A stretch of 64,000 nucleotides of DNA from Paralithodes platypus (GCA_032716605.1 CM064552.1:9196041-9260040); one strand, 5' to 3'; shown: positions 9,812-22,225, counted from the stretch's first letter. Notes: generated from the sequence alone by a model not told the origin. Translations and numbers: made by a program.

Positions 9812-9960
9812 GCCGTCAGGTCAGGTCAGGTGAAGGTATTGAGGGATAAGCCTTTACAACGGCACCTCGAAGCTACTTTATACTTTCCTGTGTTCTGAAG
9901 AGTGTAGAGAGGGGAGAAGGGGCGTTAAAGAGAGAGTGAGCAGTGAAGATCGACATATGA
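9812..9960 (+). repeat. Dispersed repeat G
   Basis: GTCAGGTGAAGGTATTGAGG and TTTACAACGGCACCTCG occur again twice in tandem at 43966-44275. Function unknown. Confidence 0.65.
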
Positions 9961-10048
9961 CGCTGGACTTACTATTGAGCCACAGTTGGACGCCATTTTG
10001 TCCATCCCTACTTCTTCAAAATGGAGGCCCGCTTTACTTTCTCTGATC

Positions 10049-10258
10049 GTAGGTGGAGTTTAAAGTACTTCTAGTGTTTTTATTATTTCCATTTACCCTA
10101 GTAACCCTTCCCCTTTTAATCTATCTCTAGGACTCAAAGGAAAACATCGATACCTAAATGGCACGAAAGGTCTTTATACTGACAAAGAAATGAGGTGAAA
10201 GGTCTGAAAATCGTCAATCTAATGGAATGAACGTCTTAACAAAATCTCAAAGCTAATA
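10049..10258 (+). other. Unoccupied paralogue of a B insertion site, then an A fragment
   Basis: AAAGTACTTCTAGTGTTTTT and TTTTAATCTATCTCTAGGAC correspond to the two flanks of the B at 10522-10902. From 10141 an internal fragment of A follows (ATCGATACCTAAATGGCACG). Confidence 0.6.
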
Positions 10259-10268
10259 GCAGGGGAGT

Positions 10269-10484
10269 TTAACCCCTTCAGTACCGTTGCCGTCCTTTTA
10301 ACCTTATTCTGGCTTCTATTAGACGATTTTAATCAGTTTTAAATGGGCCTCCAGCAATTAACAGGCTTCGAACTATCTCACTTAACCCTTTTTACTACCA
10401 CAGATCCTTCTTAAGCTGCGCACAATCGTTTAAATATAGCTACATAAAAAAAATCAAAATACGTCGCCGATACAGAAGGGTTAA
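10269..10484. mobile_element. MITE family C1
   Basis: TTAACCCCTTCAGTACCGTT to ATACAGAAGGGTTAA, 216 bp. Both inner arms (TTAGACGATTTTAATCAG, GCACAATCGTTTAAATA) are present. Confidence 0.9.
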
Positions 10485-10521
10485 AGTATTCCAAGTGTTT
10501 ATATTAATTTGATTTACCTTT

Positions 10522-10902
10522 TTAAGGGGGGTGACCTGCTTTTTGTTATTTCTGTCCTTTTCTCTTTTTCTCTGGCTTTTATCCATTCGGCCCCATTCAG
10601 CCAACTATTTTAAGACGTTTATCCCCATCTAGGGGTCGATTTTTTCCTGGCGAGCGATAGCGAGCCAGCATTATATGCAGAAATCCGGCTTCGCCGGAGA
10701 CATTTTTCTATCGAAAAATATACAAATTTAGCCTGCTGTCTAACAAAAATTAAAAATATGCTGGCTCGCTACCGCTCACCAGTAAGAAATTGACACCTGG
10801 ATGGGGATAAACGTCTTAAAACAGTAGGCTGAATGGGGCCAAATGGATACAAGCCAGAGAAAGATAGAAAAGGACAGAACAAAAACAGGTCACCCTCCTT
10901 AA
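10522..10902 (+). mobile_element. MITE family B
   Basis: TTAAGGGGGGTGACCTGC to CAGGTCACCCTCCTTAA; both ends are of the GGTGACC type. Flanks match the uninterrupted sequence at 10049-10142. Confidence 0.95.
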
Positions 10903-11109
10903 TCTATCTCTAGGACTCAAAGTGATACATATAATATCAATGATCCCTCTGCATAACATAAGTCCTCCTAAGTGCTTCACATGTCTCACTCCCTAGACTG
11001 GAAGAAGACCTCACGGGCTACACCGTTGAATCAACGGCCTCTCAGCCTATGCCGGAGAGGGAGTAGTTGGAATATAGAAAACAATAAAATAAAAAAAAAC
11101 ACGTTGGCT

Positions 11110-11520
11110 TTTAAGTGGGTAGAGTTTATTTTTGTTAGTCGATTTAATAATTAATTTATCATATTCATTGCTTCCTCCCTAGACCTCCATCAAGCTGAAG
11201 CAAAACATTCCCAAGATTCTAGATACATTGTACATTTTTCGGCAGACCAATTTCCCAGCTCCTCCTAAAATACAAGCTCGCTATCGCTCTCCGGGAAATA
11301 AATATTGACACCTAAATGGCACGAAATTATCGCTCGCCAAGACAAATATTGACACCTAATTGACACGAAAGGTCTTAATATTGACAAAGAAATGGGACGA
11401 AAAGTCTTTAATTTGCCAAACTAATGAGCAGAACGTCTTAAAATCTGAAAACTAACGGAGCTAAGCATGAGGGAGGGAGGAGGGGGGGGGGGGGAGACAA
11501 TAATAACCCTCTCCCCTTAC
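11110..11520 (+). mobile_element. MITE family A2 with internal duplication
   Basis: Starts TTAAGTGGGTAGAG and ends CTCCCCTTAC. The stretch TATCGCTCGCC through ATTGACACCTAA and ACACGAAA occurs twice in tandem, about 50 bp apart (11280-11370). Confidence 0.85.
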
Positions 11521-11541
11521 AACGTCGGAGTAGCTGAATAA

Positions 11542-11775
11542 TTAACCCTTTGAGTATCATGACGCGTTTGGACAGTTAATTGTGGATTTCACTAAGCAAG
11601 TATATCTTGATTGGGGAGGTGATATAGCAGTATATCTTGAATGGGAAGGTTGTATAGCAGTCAGAGGGTTAACGGGATAGTCTTAAGCCTTTTGATGTCC
11701 ACATACATACCCTCCTTAAGGTGTATAAAATCGTCTAATGATAGCCAGGATAAAATGTCTAAACGCTTCAAGTTG
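11542..11775. mobile_element. MITE family C3
   Basis: TTAACCCTTTGAGTATCATG, then GTATATCTTGATTGGG repeated as GTATATCTTGAATGGG 46 bases on, then AAAATCGTCTAATGATAGCC. The right terminus is degraded. Confidence 0.65.
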
Positions 11776-11804
11776 GGGGACAAGTCAATTTCTCGCCAGC
11801 TATC

Positions 11805-13018
11805 AATATAAATAAATAACTATATATATATATATAACTACATAAATAAATAAATATATATATATAACTACATAAATAAATAAATATATATACAGGGTAT
11901 ATATATATAACTACATAAATAAATAAATATATATATATAACTACATAAATAAATAAATATATAACTACATAAATAAATATATATATAACTACATAAATAA
12001 ATATATATATATATATATAACTACATAAATAAATAAATATATATATATAACTACATAAATAAATAAATATATAACTAAATAAATAATACATATAACTAAA
12101 TAAATAATACATATAACTACATAAATAATATATGAATAACTACATAAATAATATATGAATAACTACATAAATAATATATGAATAACTACATAAATAATAT
12201 ATGAATAACTACATAAATAATATATGAATAACTACATAAATAATATATGAATAACTACATAAATAAATAAATATATAACTACATAAATAAATATATATAT
12301 AACTACATAAATAAATATATATATAAATAAATAATGAATAAATATATAATTACATAAATAAATATATATATACTACATAAATAAATATATGAATAACTAC
12401 ATAAATAATATATGAATAACTACATAAATAATATATGAATAACTACATAAATAATATATGAATAACTACATAAATAAATATATATAACTACATAAATAAT
12501 ATATGAATAACTACATAAATAATATATGAATAACTACATAAATAATATATGAATAACTACATAAATAAATAAATATATAACTACATAAATTAACAAATAT
12601 ATATATATAACTAGCACATTAATTAATATATATAACTAGCACATTAATTAATATATATATAACTAGCACATTAATTAATATATATATAAATACATAAATA
12701 AATATATACATGTATAATATAAATACATAAATAAATATATATATAACTACATAAATAAATATATATATAACTACATAAATAAATATATATATAACTACAT
12801 AAATAAATATATATATAACTACATAAATAAATATATATATATAACTACATAAATAAATATATATATAACTACATAAATAAATATATATATATAACTACAT
12901 AAATAAATATATATATAACTACATAAATAAATATATATATAACTACATAAATAAATATATATATATATAACTACATAAATAAATATATATATATATAACT
13001 ACATAAATAAATAAATAC
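11805..13018. repeat. AT-rich compound minisatellite
   Basis: About 1.2 kb of AACTACATAAATAAATATAT-type units of 20-28 bp with variable TA runs. Sub-blocks are ATATGAATAACTACATAAAT (about 12120-12560) and AACTAGCACATTAATTAAT (12600-12680). Confidence 0.95.
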
Positions 13019-13027
13019 AACAGACTA

Positions 13028-13124
13028 TGGTTTCCCGATACCGGTGCAAAATCGTCTGGAAATTTTGTCAGTGTGAAATTGCGGATTTTAAGTTGCCGGA
13101 AAAAGTGTTCGTCTGAAGTCACCT
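13028..13124. mobile_element. Element E fragment
   Basis: GGTTTCCCGATACCGGTGCA and GTTGCCGGAAAAAGTG match interior text of E at 41644-41862. Confidence 0.5.
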
Positions 13125-13800
13125 TTGTGTTGTGTTGAGTTGTGTTAGGTTGTGTTAAGTTGTGTTTTGAGTGTTGTTAAGGTGTGTTGATTTGTGTTAA
13201 GTTGTGTTGAGTTGTGTTAGGTTGTGTTAAGTTGTGTTTTGAGTGTTGTTAAGGTGTGTTGATTTGTGTTAAGTTGTGTTGAGTTGTGTTAGGTTGTGTT
13301 AAGTTGTGTTTTGAGTGTTGTTAAGGTGTGTTGATTTGTGTTAAGTTGTGTTGAGTTGTGTTAGGTTGTGTTTTGAGTGTTGTTAAGGTGTGTTGATTTG
13401 TGTTAAGTTGTGTTGAGTTGTGTTAGGTTGTGTTAAGTTGTGTTTTGAGTGTTGTTAAGTTGTGTTGATTTGTGTTAAGTTGTGTTGAGTTGTGTTTTGA
13501 GTGTTGTTAAGTTGTGTTGATTTGTGTTTTGAGTGTTGTTAAGTTGTGTTGAATTGTGCTATAGTGTGTAAAATTGTGTTGGGTTGGGTTGAGTTGTGTT
13601 AGGTTGTGTTGAGTTGTGTTAGGATGCGTTGAGTTCCGTTAGCTAGTATTGAATTTCGTTGCGTTGCGTTAGGCTGCGTTGAACATGATACGTTAGGTTG
13701 CGTTGAGTTGCGTTAGATTGCATTGAGATACGTTAGGTTGTATTGATTTACGTTAGTTTGCGTTGAGATCCGTTGGCAGTGTTGCGTTGCGTTGAGTTAC
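13125..13800 (+). repeat. T/G-only minisatellite with 72-bp higher-order unit
   Basis: Short GTTGTGTTRAG-type units are organised in a 72-bp super-unit marked by TTTTGAGTGTTG (at 13165, 13237, 13309). More than 400 bases of the plus strand contain no C. The 3' third decays to GTTGCGTTGAG variants. Confidence 0.95.
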
Positions 13801-13845
13801 ATTTGGTTACAAACCTGAATATCCAGTCTGAAAGCCTAATCTAGC

Positions 13846-14160
13846 TTAAGGGGAGGTTTGGTTTATGTGGACCCCCTTCTCCCTAATGTTTAGCCCCATT
13901 AGTTTTGCGACTTTAAGACCTTTTGTGCCACTTAGGTGTCATTTTTTTCCTGGCGAGTGATAACGAGCCTGTAATTTAGGAGGAACTGGCATTCGGCCAC
14001 GACATTTTTCTACCGAAAAATGTACAAATTTATCTCAAAGGGGGGTCTTAGGAGTACATTGTATAGTTTGATGGAGGTCTTGGGAGGAAAATAATTATGG
14101 AATATAAATGAATAAACATATGAACAGATAAACACAAATAAATACAAAAAAATAATAGGG
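13846..14160 (-). mobile_element. MITE family A2 (inverted), one end lost
   Basis: TTAAGGGGAGGTTTGG, GAGTGATAACGAGCC, TTTCTACCGAAAAATG, then GAGGTCTTGGGAGGAAA. No closing TTAA is seen. Confidence 0.8.
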
Positions 14161-14616
14161 TTTATCAAGTCAGGCTCGGTTTTAGTACCGTAAACATTAG
14201 CCACCGTGATCATCCTGGGAAAATAACAGTAACTCTAGTACAAAGTTCTCGAGAAACTTGGGAACTCTACTACTCGTATTCAGAAACTCACATATCCACT
14301 ATTGCAACGGTAGTGTAGATAATTGATCCAACCTATCATCATGGTGGTATATTACGAAAAAGAAAAATCACACACAAAAGTCAATTTGAAACTTGGTTCT
14401 TAAAATGTTAGTTGAAGGCTTGCATGGACGAATAAAGAAACTATAGCTTGCACACACACGCACCTCAGATACATCGCTGTCATTTCAAGCCATTTGTAAA
14501 TCTATAACCAATAATCTTGGTGTATCGTATCGCAACTGCGATTGCAAACGAAAAGAAAAACTAGTGTACTTGCAGCAGTGATCATGTGTCTATCTTGATT
14601 ACATACCGGTGGCTAT
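14161..14616. other. Low-copy DNA, nothing recognised
   Basis: No repeat family, RNA or convincing coding stretch could be identified here. Confidence 0.5.
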
Positions 14617-14995
14617 TTAGGGAGATGGTTCACTTTTTGAGCGATTTTTGCATGTATTCATTATTTGTCTAGTTTCCTCCCTAGACCTCCATCACATTTA
14701 AAAAAAACATCCATTAGATCCCCCTTCTAGATTAATTTATAAATTTTTCGGTAGAAAAATTTCCCGGCCGAAGACCGGTTCTTACAATATTACAGGCTCA
14801 CTATCGTTCGCCAGGGAAAAAATCGACACCTAAATAGCACGAAAGGTCTAAATATTGACGAAGAAATGGGGCAAAAGGTCTTAAATCCGACTAACTAATG
14901 GGGCAAACATCTTAACGTCTGAAAACTAATGGGGCTAAACATGAGGGAGAAAGTGGTCCAGAAAACCGGCCCATCCCCCCCTTAAGAGTATCTTA
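14617..14995 (+). mobile_element. MITE family A2
   Basis: Shares the long left end TGGTTCACTTTTTGAGCG with the copy at 45035. Ends CCCCCCCTTAA. Confidence 0.9.
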
Positions 14996-15176
14996 TAGCG
15001 AAATACACTGTATATTGCTAATTACGAAAACTCGGCACTAAAATGAGGCATAGCAGTTTCGTATATATAATTTTGTCTTTATCTTTTTGTCATTGTTTTT
15101 CATTTAGTATCAATAAATCAGCTGCTAAGGGATTACACTTTACCCCAGGAACAAACAGAAATAGGCTATAGTAAGA
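14996..15176. mobile_element. Element D, copy 2 (partial)
   Basis: AGCGAAATACACTG, GTTTCGTATATATAA and CAATAAATCAGCTGC match D at 8511-8640 in order. The left half is replaced by the A2 ending at 14995. Confidence 0.55.
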
Positions 15177-15610
15177 TTAACCCCTTCACCACGATGACGT
15201 AATTTCAATCATATTCTGGTTACCATTAGATGATTTTCTTTAGCTTATATATAATTTATTCTTCAGGGCTCAAAGGGGTAGATAGGATCTCAGTAAACCC
15301 TCCGAATGTTATAGGCCCTTCTTAACCCCTACAGTACCGGGGACGTCCCTTTGGTCATAATCTGGCAACTGTTAGACGATTTTATTCAGCTTAGGAAGGA
15401 CCTCTAACAATAATAAGGCTTCAGACTATCACAACCAACCCTTTTAACTACCACAAACCATTCTTAAGCTGCATAATATCGTCTAAATATACCTAGCATA
15501 ATATATAACGCACGTCGCTGGTACTCAGAGGGTTAATTAAACGGCATAATATCGGCTATAAGCTAACCAGAGTATAAGGTAAATAGGTGTCATGGTGCTG
15601 GAGGGGTTAA
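15177..15610. mobile_element. MITE family C2 split by a nested C1
   Basis: TTAACCCCTTCACCACGATG to CTGGAGGGGTTAA. A C1 element occupies its internal TTAA at 15322; the C2 text resumes with AAACGGCATAATATCGGC. Confidence 0.88.
15322..15536. mobile_element. MITE family C1 nested in C2
   Basis: 215 bp from TTAACCCCTACAGTACC to ACTCAGAGGGTTAA. It is precisely flanked by TTAA on both sides within C2. Confidence 0.92.
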
Positions 15611-15635
15611 CTGTCACCAAACACTATCACGGGCA

Positions 15636-15700
15636 CTTTAAGGCGGATTCACACGACCGCTGTTTCCGACAACTGTAATATGGCAACTTCTCTATTATAC
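15636..15700. mobile_element. Element E end fragment
   Basis: GGCGGATTCACACGACCGCT resembles the E terminus GCCGGTATCACACGAGCGCT. Confidence 0.35.
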
Positions 15701-16065
15701 CTAAGGGAGCCCACCTCGCTTTTTTTGTTTTCTCTTTCTCTCCCTCTCTCTTTGGCTTGTATCCATTCGGCCCCATTCACCCTACTGTTTTAAGACGTTT
15801 ACCCCCATCCAGGTGTCAATATTTTCCTGGCGAGCGGTAGCGAGCCAGCATATATATATTTTTGTTTTGACAGCAAGCTAAATTTTTAAATTTCTCCGGC
15901 GAAGCCGGATTTCTCCATACAATGCTGGCTCGCTATCGCTCGCCAGGAAGAAATCGACACCTGGATGACGATAAACGTCTTAAAACAGTTGGCTGAATGG
16001 GGCCGAATGGATACAAGACAGAGAAAGAGAGAAAAGGAGAGAAACATTAAAAAAGCCGGCAATGT
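15701..16065 (-). mobile_element. MITE family B
   Basis: CTAAGGGAGCCCACCTCGC end, modules flanking CCGGCGAAGCCGG, and GGCTGAATGGGGCCGAATGG. The far end decays after AAAAAAGCCGG. Confidence 0.88.
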
Positions 16066-16285
16066 CACAAGAGTGTTTTTTTCAATGAGCAAGTTCTTTT
16101 TCTGTTTGGTATGTTCGCACTGGATCAACAACTAGGCTGAATGTATATCGTTTCAAGACTGGAATAATATATAGGTTTACTTGAGAAGATGCCAGATCAC
16201 AATTGCCTGAAAAAGTTGCCGGAAAAAGCGCTCGTTTGATACCGGCTTTGCACAACCATTCTATCAGCTATTATGTTCTACCATT

Positions 16286-16486
16286 AAGCCGGTATCACAC
16301 GAGCGCTTTTCCCCTCAACATTTATCCTCAACACTGGTCTGGCAGCATTTGAGGTGAACATGTATAATATTTATGTTCTCTAAATTCATCTACCACCAGT
16401 CTAGTTTCCGATAACAGTGTAAATTATTCCAAAAATGTTGCCAGAAAAATGTTCATCATCGAATGTTGACTATAAAAGGCTTTAGT
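16286..16486. mobile_element. Element E, copy 1
   Basis: Begins AAGCCGGTATCACACGAGCG and matches E at 41644 through AACACTGGTCTGGCAGC and GTTCATCATCGAATG. Its distal end is displaced by element D. Confidence 0.75.
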
Positions 16487-17066
16487 CTGGTCGGTTTTAT
16501 TTCAGCTGATGGTAGATTGAATCCCTTAACATCTGATTTATCGATACTTAAGGAGAGACTGGCCGTTTGTTTGGTCTATTAATTAATTTATTCATATATT
16601 TTTTTAGTTTCCTCCCTAGACCCCCATCAAGCTTAGACAAACACCCCCTAGACCCCCCTTCAAGATAAATTTTTACATTTTTCGGTAGCAAAATGTCCCG
16701 GCCGAAGGCCGGTTCCTCTTAAAATTGCAGGCTCGCTATCGCTCGCCAGGAAATAATCGACACCTACATGGCAGGAAAGGTCTTAAAATTGACAACGAAA
16801 TGGGGCGAAAGGTGTTAAAATCGCCAAACTAATGGGCCGAACGTCTTATAATCTCAAAACTAGTGGGGCTAAACATTAGGGAGAAGGGGGTCCAGAAAAA
16901 ACGGTCTGCCTCCCCTTAATGGATGTATTTGAAACGACTATATCTCTGTTTCATATAAATGCTAAGATTCCATAATTAACAACGTATTTCACTACACAAT
17001 CTTGATGATACCCGAGTAATCAAGATAGTGACACTGCAATGTACCATCAGCTGGAAAATACAGGCT
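16487..17066. mobile_element. Element D, copy 3, with nested A2
   Basis: TTTCAGCTGATGGTAGATTG and its inverse (GTACCATCAGCTGGAAA) bound the element. The interior is split at TTAA by 16548-16919. Without the insert it reads through like D at 8511-8640. Confidence 0.78.
16548..16919 (+). mobile_element. MITE family A2 nested in D
   Basis: TTAAGGAGAGACTGGCC to TGCCTCCCCTTAA. Left flank CGATAC and right flank TGGATGTATTTG join as in the empty D copy at 8570-8595 (minus strand), giving a single TTAA. Confidence 0.93.
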
Positions 17067-17158
17067 AAAGTTGCCGATATCAAGGCAAGATAGTATCACA
17101 TATATCCAGAATAAAGTTGCCGATATCTAGGCAAAATAGTATCACATATATCCAGAAT
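17067..17158 (+). repeat. 45-bp tandem duplication
   Basis: AAGTTGCCGATATC through TATATCCAGAATA occurs at 17068 and 17113. A third partial start is at about 17159. Confidence 0.85.
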
Positions 17159-17389
17159 AAAGTTGTTGGTAAAAGCGTTCACGTATATCCAACGTTGACC
17201 CGGCGTCACACGAGGCCATGTATCCGATAATAGGCTGGGTTTCACTTTATCAGAGTAAAAATCAATACAAACACAAATGGCTGTTATTCGACCATTGCTG
17301 CTTTCATCTTGAACTTTTTCTTAAGTTTGTAGCTTAAAATGAGTAACAAACACCTTGAAACACGAAGACATTGCCTAAATACTAACATT

Positions 17390-17998
17390 ATATACTAAAT
17401 ACTAACATTATATACTAAATACTAACATTATATACTAAATACTAACATTATATACTAAATACTAACATTATATACTAAATACTAACATTATATACTAAAT
17501 ACTAACATTATATACTAAATACTAACATTATATACTAAATACTAACATTATATACTAAATACTAACATTATATACTAAATACTAACATTATATACTAAAT
17601 ACTAACATTATATACTAAATACTAACATTATATACTAAATACTAACATTATATACTAAATACTAACATTATATACTAAATACTAACATACATTATATACT
17701 AAATACTAACATTATATACTAAATACTAACATTATATACTAAATACTAACATTATATACTAAATACTAACATTATATACTAAATACTAACATTATACTAA
17801 ATACTAACATTATATACTAAATACTAACATTATATACTAAATACTAACATTATATACTAAATACTAACATTATATACTAATACTAACATTATATACTAAA
17901 TACTAACATTATATACTAAATACTAACATTATATACTAAATACTAACATTATATACTAAATACTAACATTATATACTAAATACTAACATTATATACTG
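17390..17998. repeat. 20-bp minisatellite, about 30 units
   Basis: Units of AAATACTAACATTATATACT with a 4-base insertion near 17690 and rare deletions. Confidence 0.97.
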
Positions 17999-19064
<1,066 letters not shown>

Positions 19065-19157
19065 GACAAACTTGGCTCATTCTCAGGTCAATCTAAATTG
19101 TCAGGGTTAACTTAAGCCAGACAACTAAATCTACTCCGTCTACTTAGCAATGTCATC

Positions 19158-19543
19158 TTAAGGGGGGTCACCGGTTTTTTGTTTATCTTTCTCTCCTTTT
19201 CTCTCTTTCCCTGGCTTGTATTCATTCGGCCCCATTCAGCCAACTGTTTTAAGACGTTTATCTCCATCCAGGTGTCGATTTCTTCCTGGCAAGCGATAGC
19301 GAGCCAGCATTGTATGGAGAAATCCGGCTTCGCCGGAGAAATTTTTCTATCGAAAAATGTACAAATTTAGCTTGCTGTCTAAACAAAAAATATATATATG
19401 CTGGCTCGTTACCGCTCGCCAGGAAAATATTGACACCTGGATGGGTGTAAACGTCTTAAAACAGTAGGCTGAATGGGGCCGAACGGATACAAGCCAAAGA
19501 GAGAGGAAGAGAAAGAGAAAAAAAGCGAGGTGGGCTCCCTTAA
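19158..19543 (+). mobile_element. MITE family B
   Basis: TTAAGGGGGGTCACCGG to GAGGTGGGCTCCCTTAA, intact hairpin. Confidence 0.94.
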
Positions 19544-19563
19544 CAATCTCATCTCCACCGAGC

Positions 19564-19925
19564 TTAACCCTCTCGAGAGCCGATACGCATTTATTTTCTG
19601 TTTTGTGGCCATTATTCGACGATTTTATTCAGATTAGGAAGGGTATATGGAAGTCAGAGGGTTCATTGAGATAGTATTTACCCTGATCATTCCTATAGCT
19701 ATATTCCTATAATGTTCCGGCCAAAGGCCGATTCCTCCTAGAATAACAGGCTCGCTATCGCTCGCCAGGAAAACATAGACACCTAAATGGCACGAAAGGT
19801 CTGTATATTGACAAAGAAATGAGGCAAAAGGTCTTAAAATCGCCAAACTAATGGAACAAACTTCTTAAAATTTCAAAGCTAATGGGTTAAATATAATGGA
19901 GGCAAAGCAACTACCTCCCCCTTAA
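19564..19925 (+). mobile_element. C3 left half joined to A right half
   Basis: TTAACCCTCTCGAGAGCCG and TTCGACGATTTTATTCAG run as C to about 19709. GTTCCGGCCAAAGGCCG then continues as A to CTCCCCCTTAA. This is the same kind of chimera as 2510-2822, with a different junction. Confidence 0.7.
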
Positions 19926-20168
19926 CCCCTTCACCACCATAACGTAATTCGTATCGTATTCTGGTCACCATTAGACGATTTTCTTTAGTGTATAACCTAG
20001 TACCTCCACGACGCTAATGGGTTAAAAAAAAAACAAAAAAAAAAAAAAAAAAAAAACGATCTCCTTAAAACGTCTTCATAACATAGGTCCTTCTTAAGCT
20101 GCACAACATCATCTAATTATAGCTAAAAGGTAAAAAAAGGCGTCATAAGCTCGGCCAGACTATGTTAA
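19922..20168. mobile_element. MITE family C2 with poly-A interior
   Basis: TTAACCCCTTCACCACC start, (A)n at 20026-20056, right arm ACAACATCATCTAATTATAGC, end TATGTTAA. It shares its first TTAA with the preceding A and its last with the next C. Confidence 0.75.
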
Positions 20169-20763
20169 CCCTGCCAGTACCGGTGACGTCTTTTTCATTC
20201 ATATTGTATATACTGTATGTTCAAGGGATTTTCTTAAGGGGGGTGACCTGTTTTTGTTCTGTCCTTTTCTATCTTTCTCTGGCTTGTATCCATTTGGCCC
20301 CATTCAGCCTACTGTTTTACGACGTTTATCCCCATCCAGGTGTCAATTTTTTACTGGTGAGCGGTAGCGAGCCAGCATATTTTTAATTTTTGTTAGACAG
20401 CAGGCTAAATTTGTAAATTTTTCGATAGAAAAATTTCTCCGGCGAAGCCGGATTTCTTCATATAATGCTGACTCGCTATCGCTCGCCAGGAAGAAATCGA
20501 CACCTAGATGGGGATAAACGTCTTAAAATAGTTGGCTGAATGGGGCCGAATGGATACAAGCCAGAGAAAGAGAAAAAAAGGACAGAAATAACAAAAAGCA
20601 GGTCACCCCCCTTAAGCTTGGGAAGGATATAGGGTAGCTAAAAGGATGAATTGAGATATTCTGTAGCCTTCTGATGGGTGGGCGTCCCTCCTAAGCTGAA
20701 TACAATCTTCTAATAGTTGCCAGAATGTAATGCAAAGGACGTCACCGGTACCGAACGGGTTAA
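20165..20763. mobile_element. MITE family C1 split by nested B
   Basis: TTAACCCTGCCAGTACCGG to GGTACCGAACGGGTTAA. B occupies the internal TTAA that follows TTTTC. C resumes with GCTTGGGAAGGATATAGGG. Confidence 0.85.
20234..20615 (-). mobile_element. MITE family B nested in C1
   Basis: TTAAGGGGGGTGACCTG to CAGGTCACCCCCCTTAA. Very similar to the B at 35877. Confidence 0.95.
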
Positions 20764-21084
20764 GGGGAGGTATTTAGTTTGTTCCCTAGACCTCCATCAA
20801 GCTTAAAATTACACCCCCTTGAGTCCCTTTCAAGATATATTTGTACATTTTTCGGTAGAAAAATTTCCCGGCCGAAGGCCGGTTCCTCTTAAATTACAGG
20901 CTCGCTATCGCTCGCCAGGATAAAATTGACACCTGAATGGCACGAAAGGTCTTAATATGGGGTGAAAGTTCTTAAAATCGCTAAACTAATGGGGCAAACG
21001 TTTTATAATATCAAAAGCAATGGGGCTAATCATGAGGGAGAAAGGGGTCAAGAAAAAATCCCTTAAGTGGAGATCTCCCCTTAA
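20760..21084 (+). mobile_element. MITE family A
   Basis: TTAAGGGGAGGTATTTAG to GATCTCCCCTTAA. It lacks one internal repeat. Its first TTAA is also the last TTAA of the preceding C. Confidence 0.94.
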
Positions 21085-21106
21085 AGACGGGGTAATGACA
21101 AATATA

Positions 21107-21309
21107 TTAACCCCTTGAAGCTCCGAGGCGTTTTAGCAGTCATCATTAGACGAGTTTATGCAGCTCCGGAAGTGTCTGGGGGTTTTAAAAGGGTGAATAC
21201 GATCTCCATCAACCCTTTGACTTCCATATACCGTTACTAATCTGAATGAAATCGTCTAATAGTAGCCAGAAACAGAACAGAAACGCGTATTGGAGCTTGA
21301 AAGGGTTAA
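21107..21309. mobile_element. MITE family C3
   Basis: TTAACCCCTTGAAGCTCCG to GGAGCTTGAAAGGGTTAA, with well-matched arms. Confidence 0.88.
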
Positions 21310-21354
21310 TTGGCTGGCAGGGAAACATTGATACTAGCTAACGTTTTAGGCTGT

Positions 21355-21704
21355 TTAACCCCTTCTGTACCGGCGACGTCTTTTAGATTGTATGGTAGCT
21401 ATGTTTAGACGATTGTATGGTAGCTATGTTTAGACGATTGTATGGTAGCTATGTTTAGACGATTGTATGGTAGCTATGTTTAGACGATTGTATGGTAGCT
21501 ATGTTTAGACGATTGTATGGTAGCTATGTTTAGACGATTGTATGGTAGCTATGTTTAGACGATTGTATGGTAGCTATGTTTAGACGATTGTATGGTAGCT
21601 ATGTTTAGACGATTTTGTGCAGTTTAAGAAGGATCTGTGGTAGTAAAAAAAAAAAGGTAAAGTGAGATAGTTCGAAGCCTTCTAGTAACATATGGTAGAC
21701 TTAA
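21355..21704. mobile_element. MITE family C1 left half carrying a minisatellite
   Basis: TTAACCCCTTCTGTACCGGC, the 25-bp array, then GATTTTGTGCAGTTTAAGAA and GATAGTTCGAAGCCTTC. A B element abuts at TTAA 21701. The C right half is missing. Confidence 0.85.
21386..21610 (+). repeat. 25-bp minisatellite inside a C1 MITE, 9 units
   Basis: Nine identical units containing TATGGTAGCTATGTTTAGAC. The unit is the C1 segment around TAGCTATGTTTAGACGATT, single-copy elsewhere (for example 55545-55560). Perfect identity between units implies a young expansion. Confidence 0.95.
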
Positions 21705-22092
21705 GGGAGCCCACCTCGCTTTTTTTTTTAACTTTCTCTCCCTCTCTCTTTGGCTTGTATCCATTCGGTCCCATTCGGCCTACTGTTTTAAGACGTTTAC
21801 CCCCATCCAGGTGTCAATATTTTCCTGGTTAGCGGTAGTGAGCTTGCATATATATGTTTTTATTTTGACAGCAAGCTAAATTTATAAATTTTTCGATAGA
21901 AAAATTTCTCCGGCGAAGCCGGATTCGCCATACAATGCTGGCTCGCTATCGCTCGCCAGAAAGAAATCGACACCTGGATGGGGATAAAAGTCTTAAAACG
22001 GTTGGCTGAATGGGGCCGAATGGATACAAGCCAGAGAAAGAGAGAAAAGGAGAGACAGATATACAAAAAACAGGTGACCCCCCCCCCCTTAA
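21701..22092 (-). mobile_element. MITE family B
   Basis: TTAAGGGAGCCCACCTCGC to CAGGTGACCCCCCCCCCTTAA. Confidence 0.93.
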
Positions 22093-22150
22093 TATGACAC
22101 GTAAGGAACGCAGTACGAATTTCAATCTATTCTCGGATGAACCCAATAAT

Positions 22151-22225
22151 CTTAATACCTTCAGGACGATAGTGTATATTTGTCATTTGAATCTGGCAAG
22201 CATTAGACCATTTGATTCAGCTTAA
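22151..22225. mobile_element. MITE family C, left half only
   Basis: TTAATACCTTCAGGACG and TTAGACCATTTGATTCAGC stop at the TTAA where an A begins. Confidence 0.6.
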
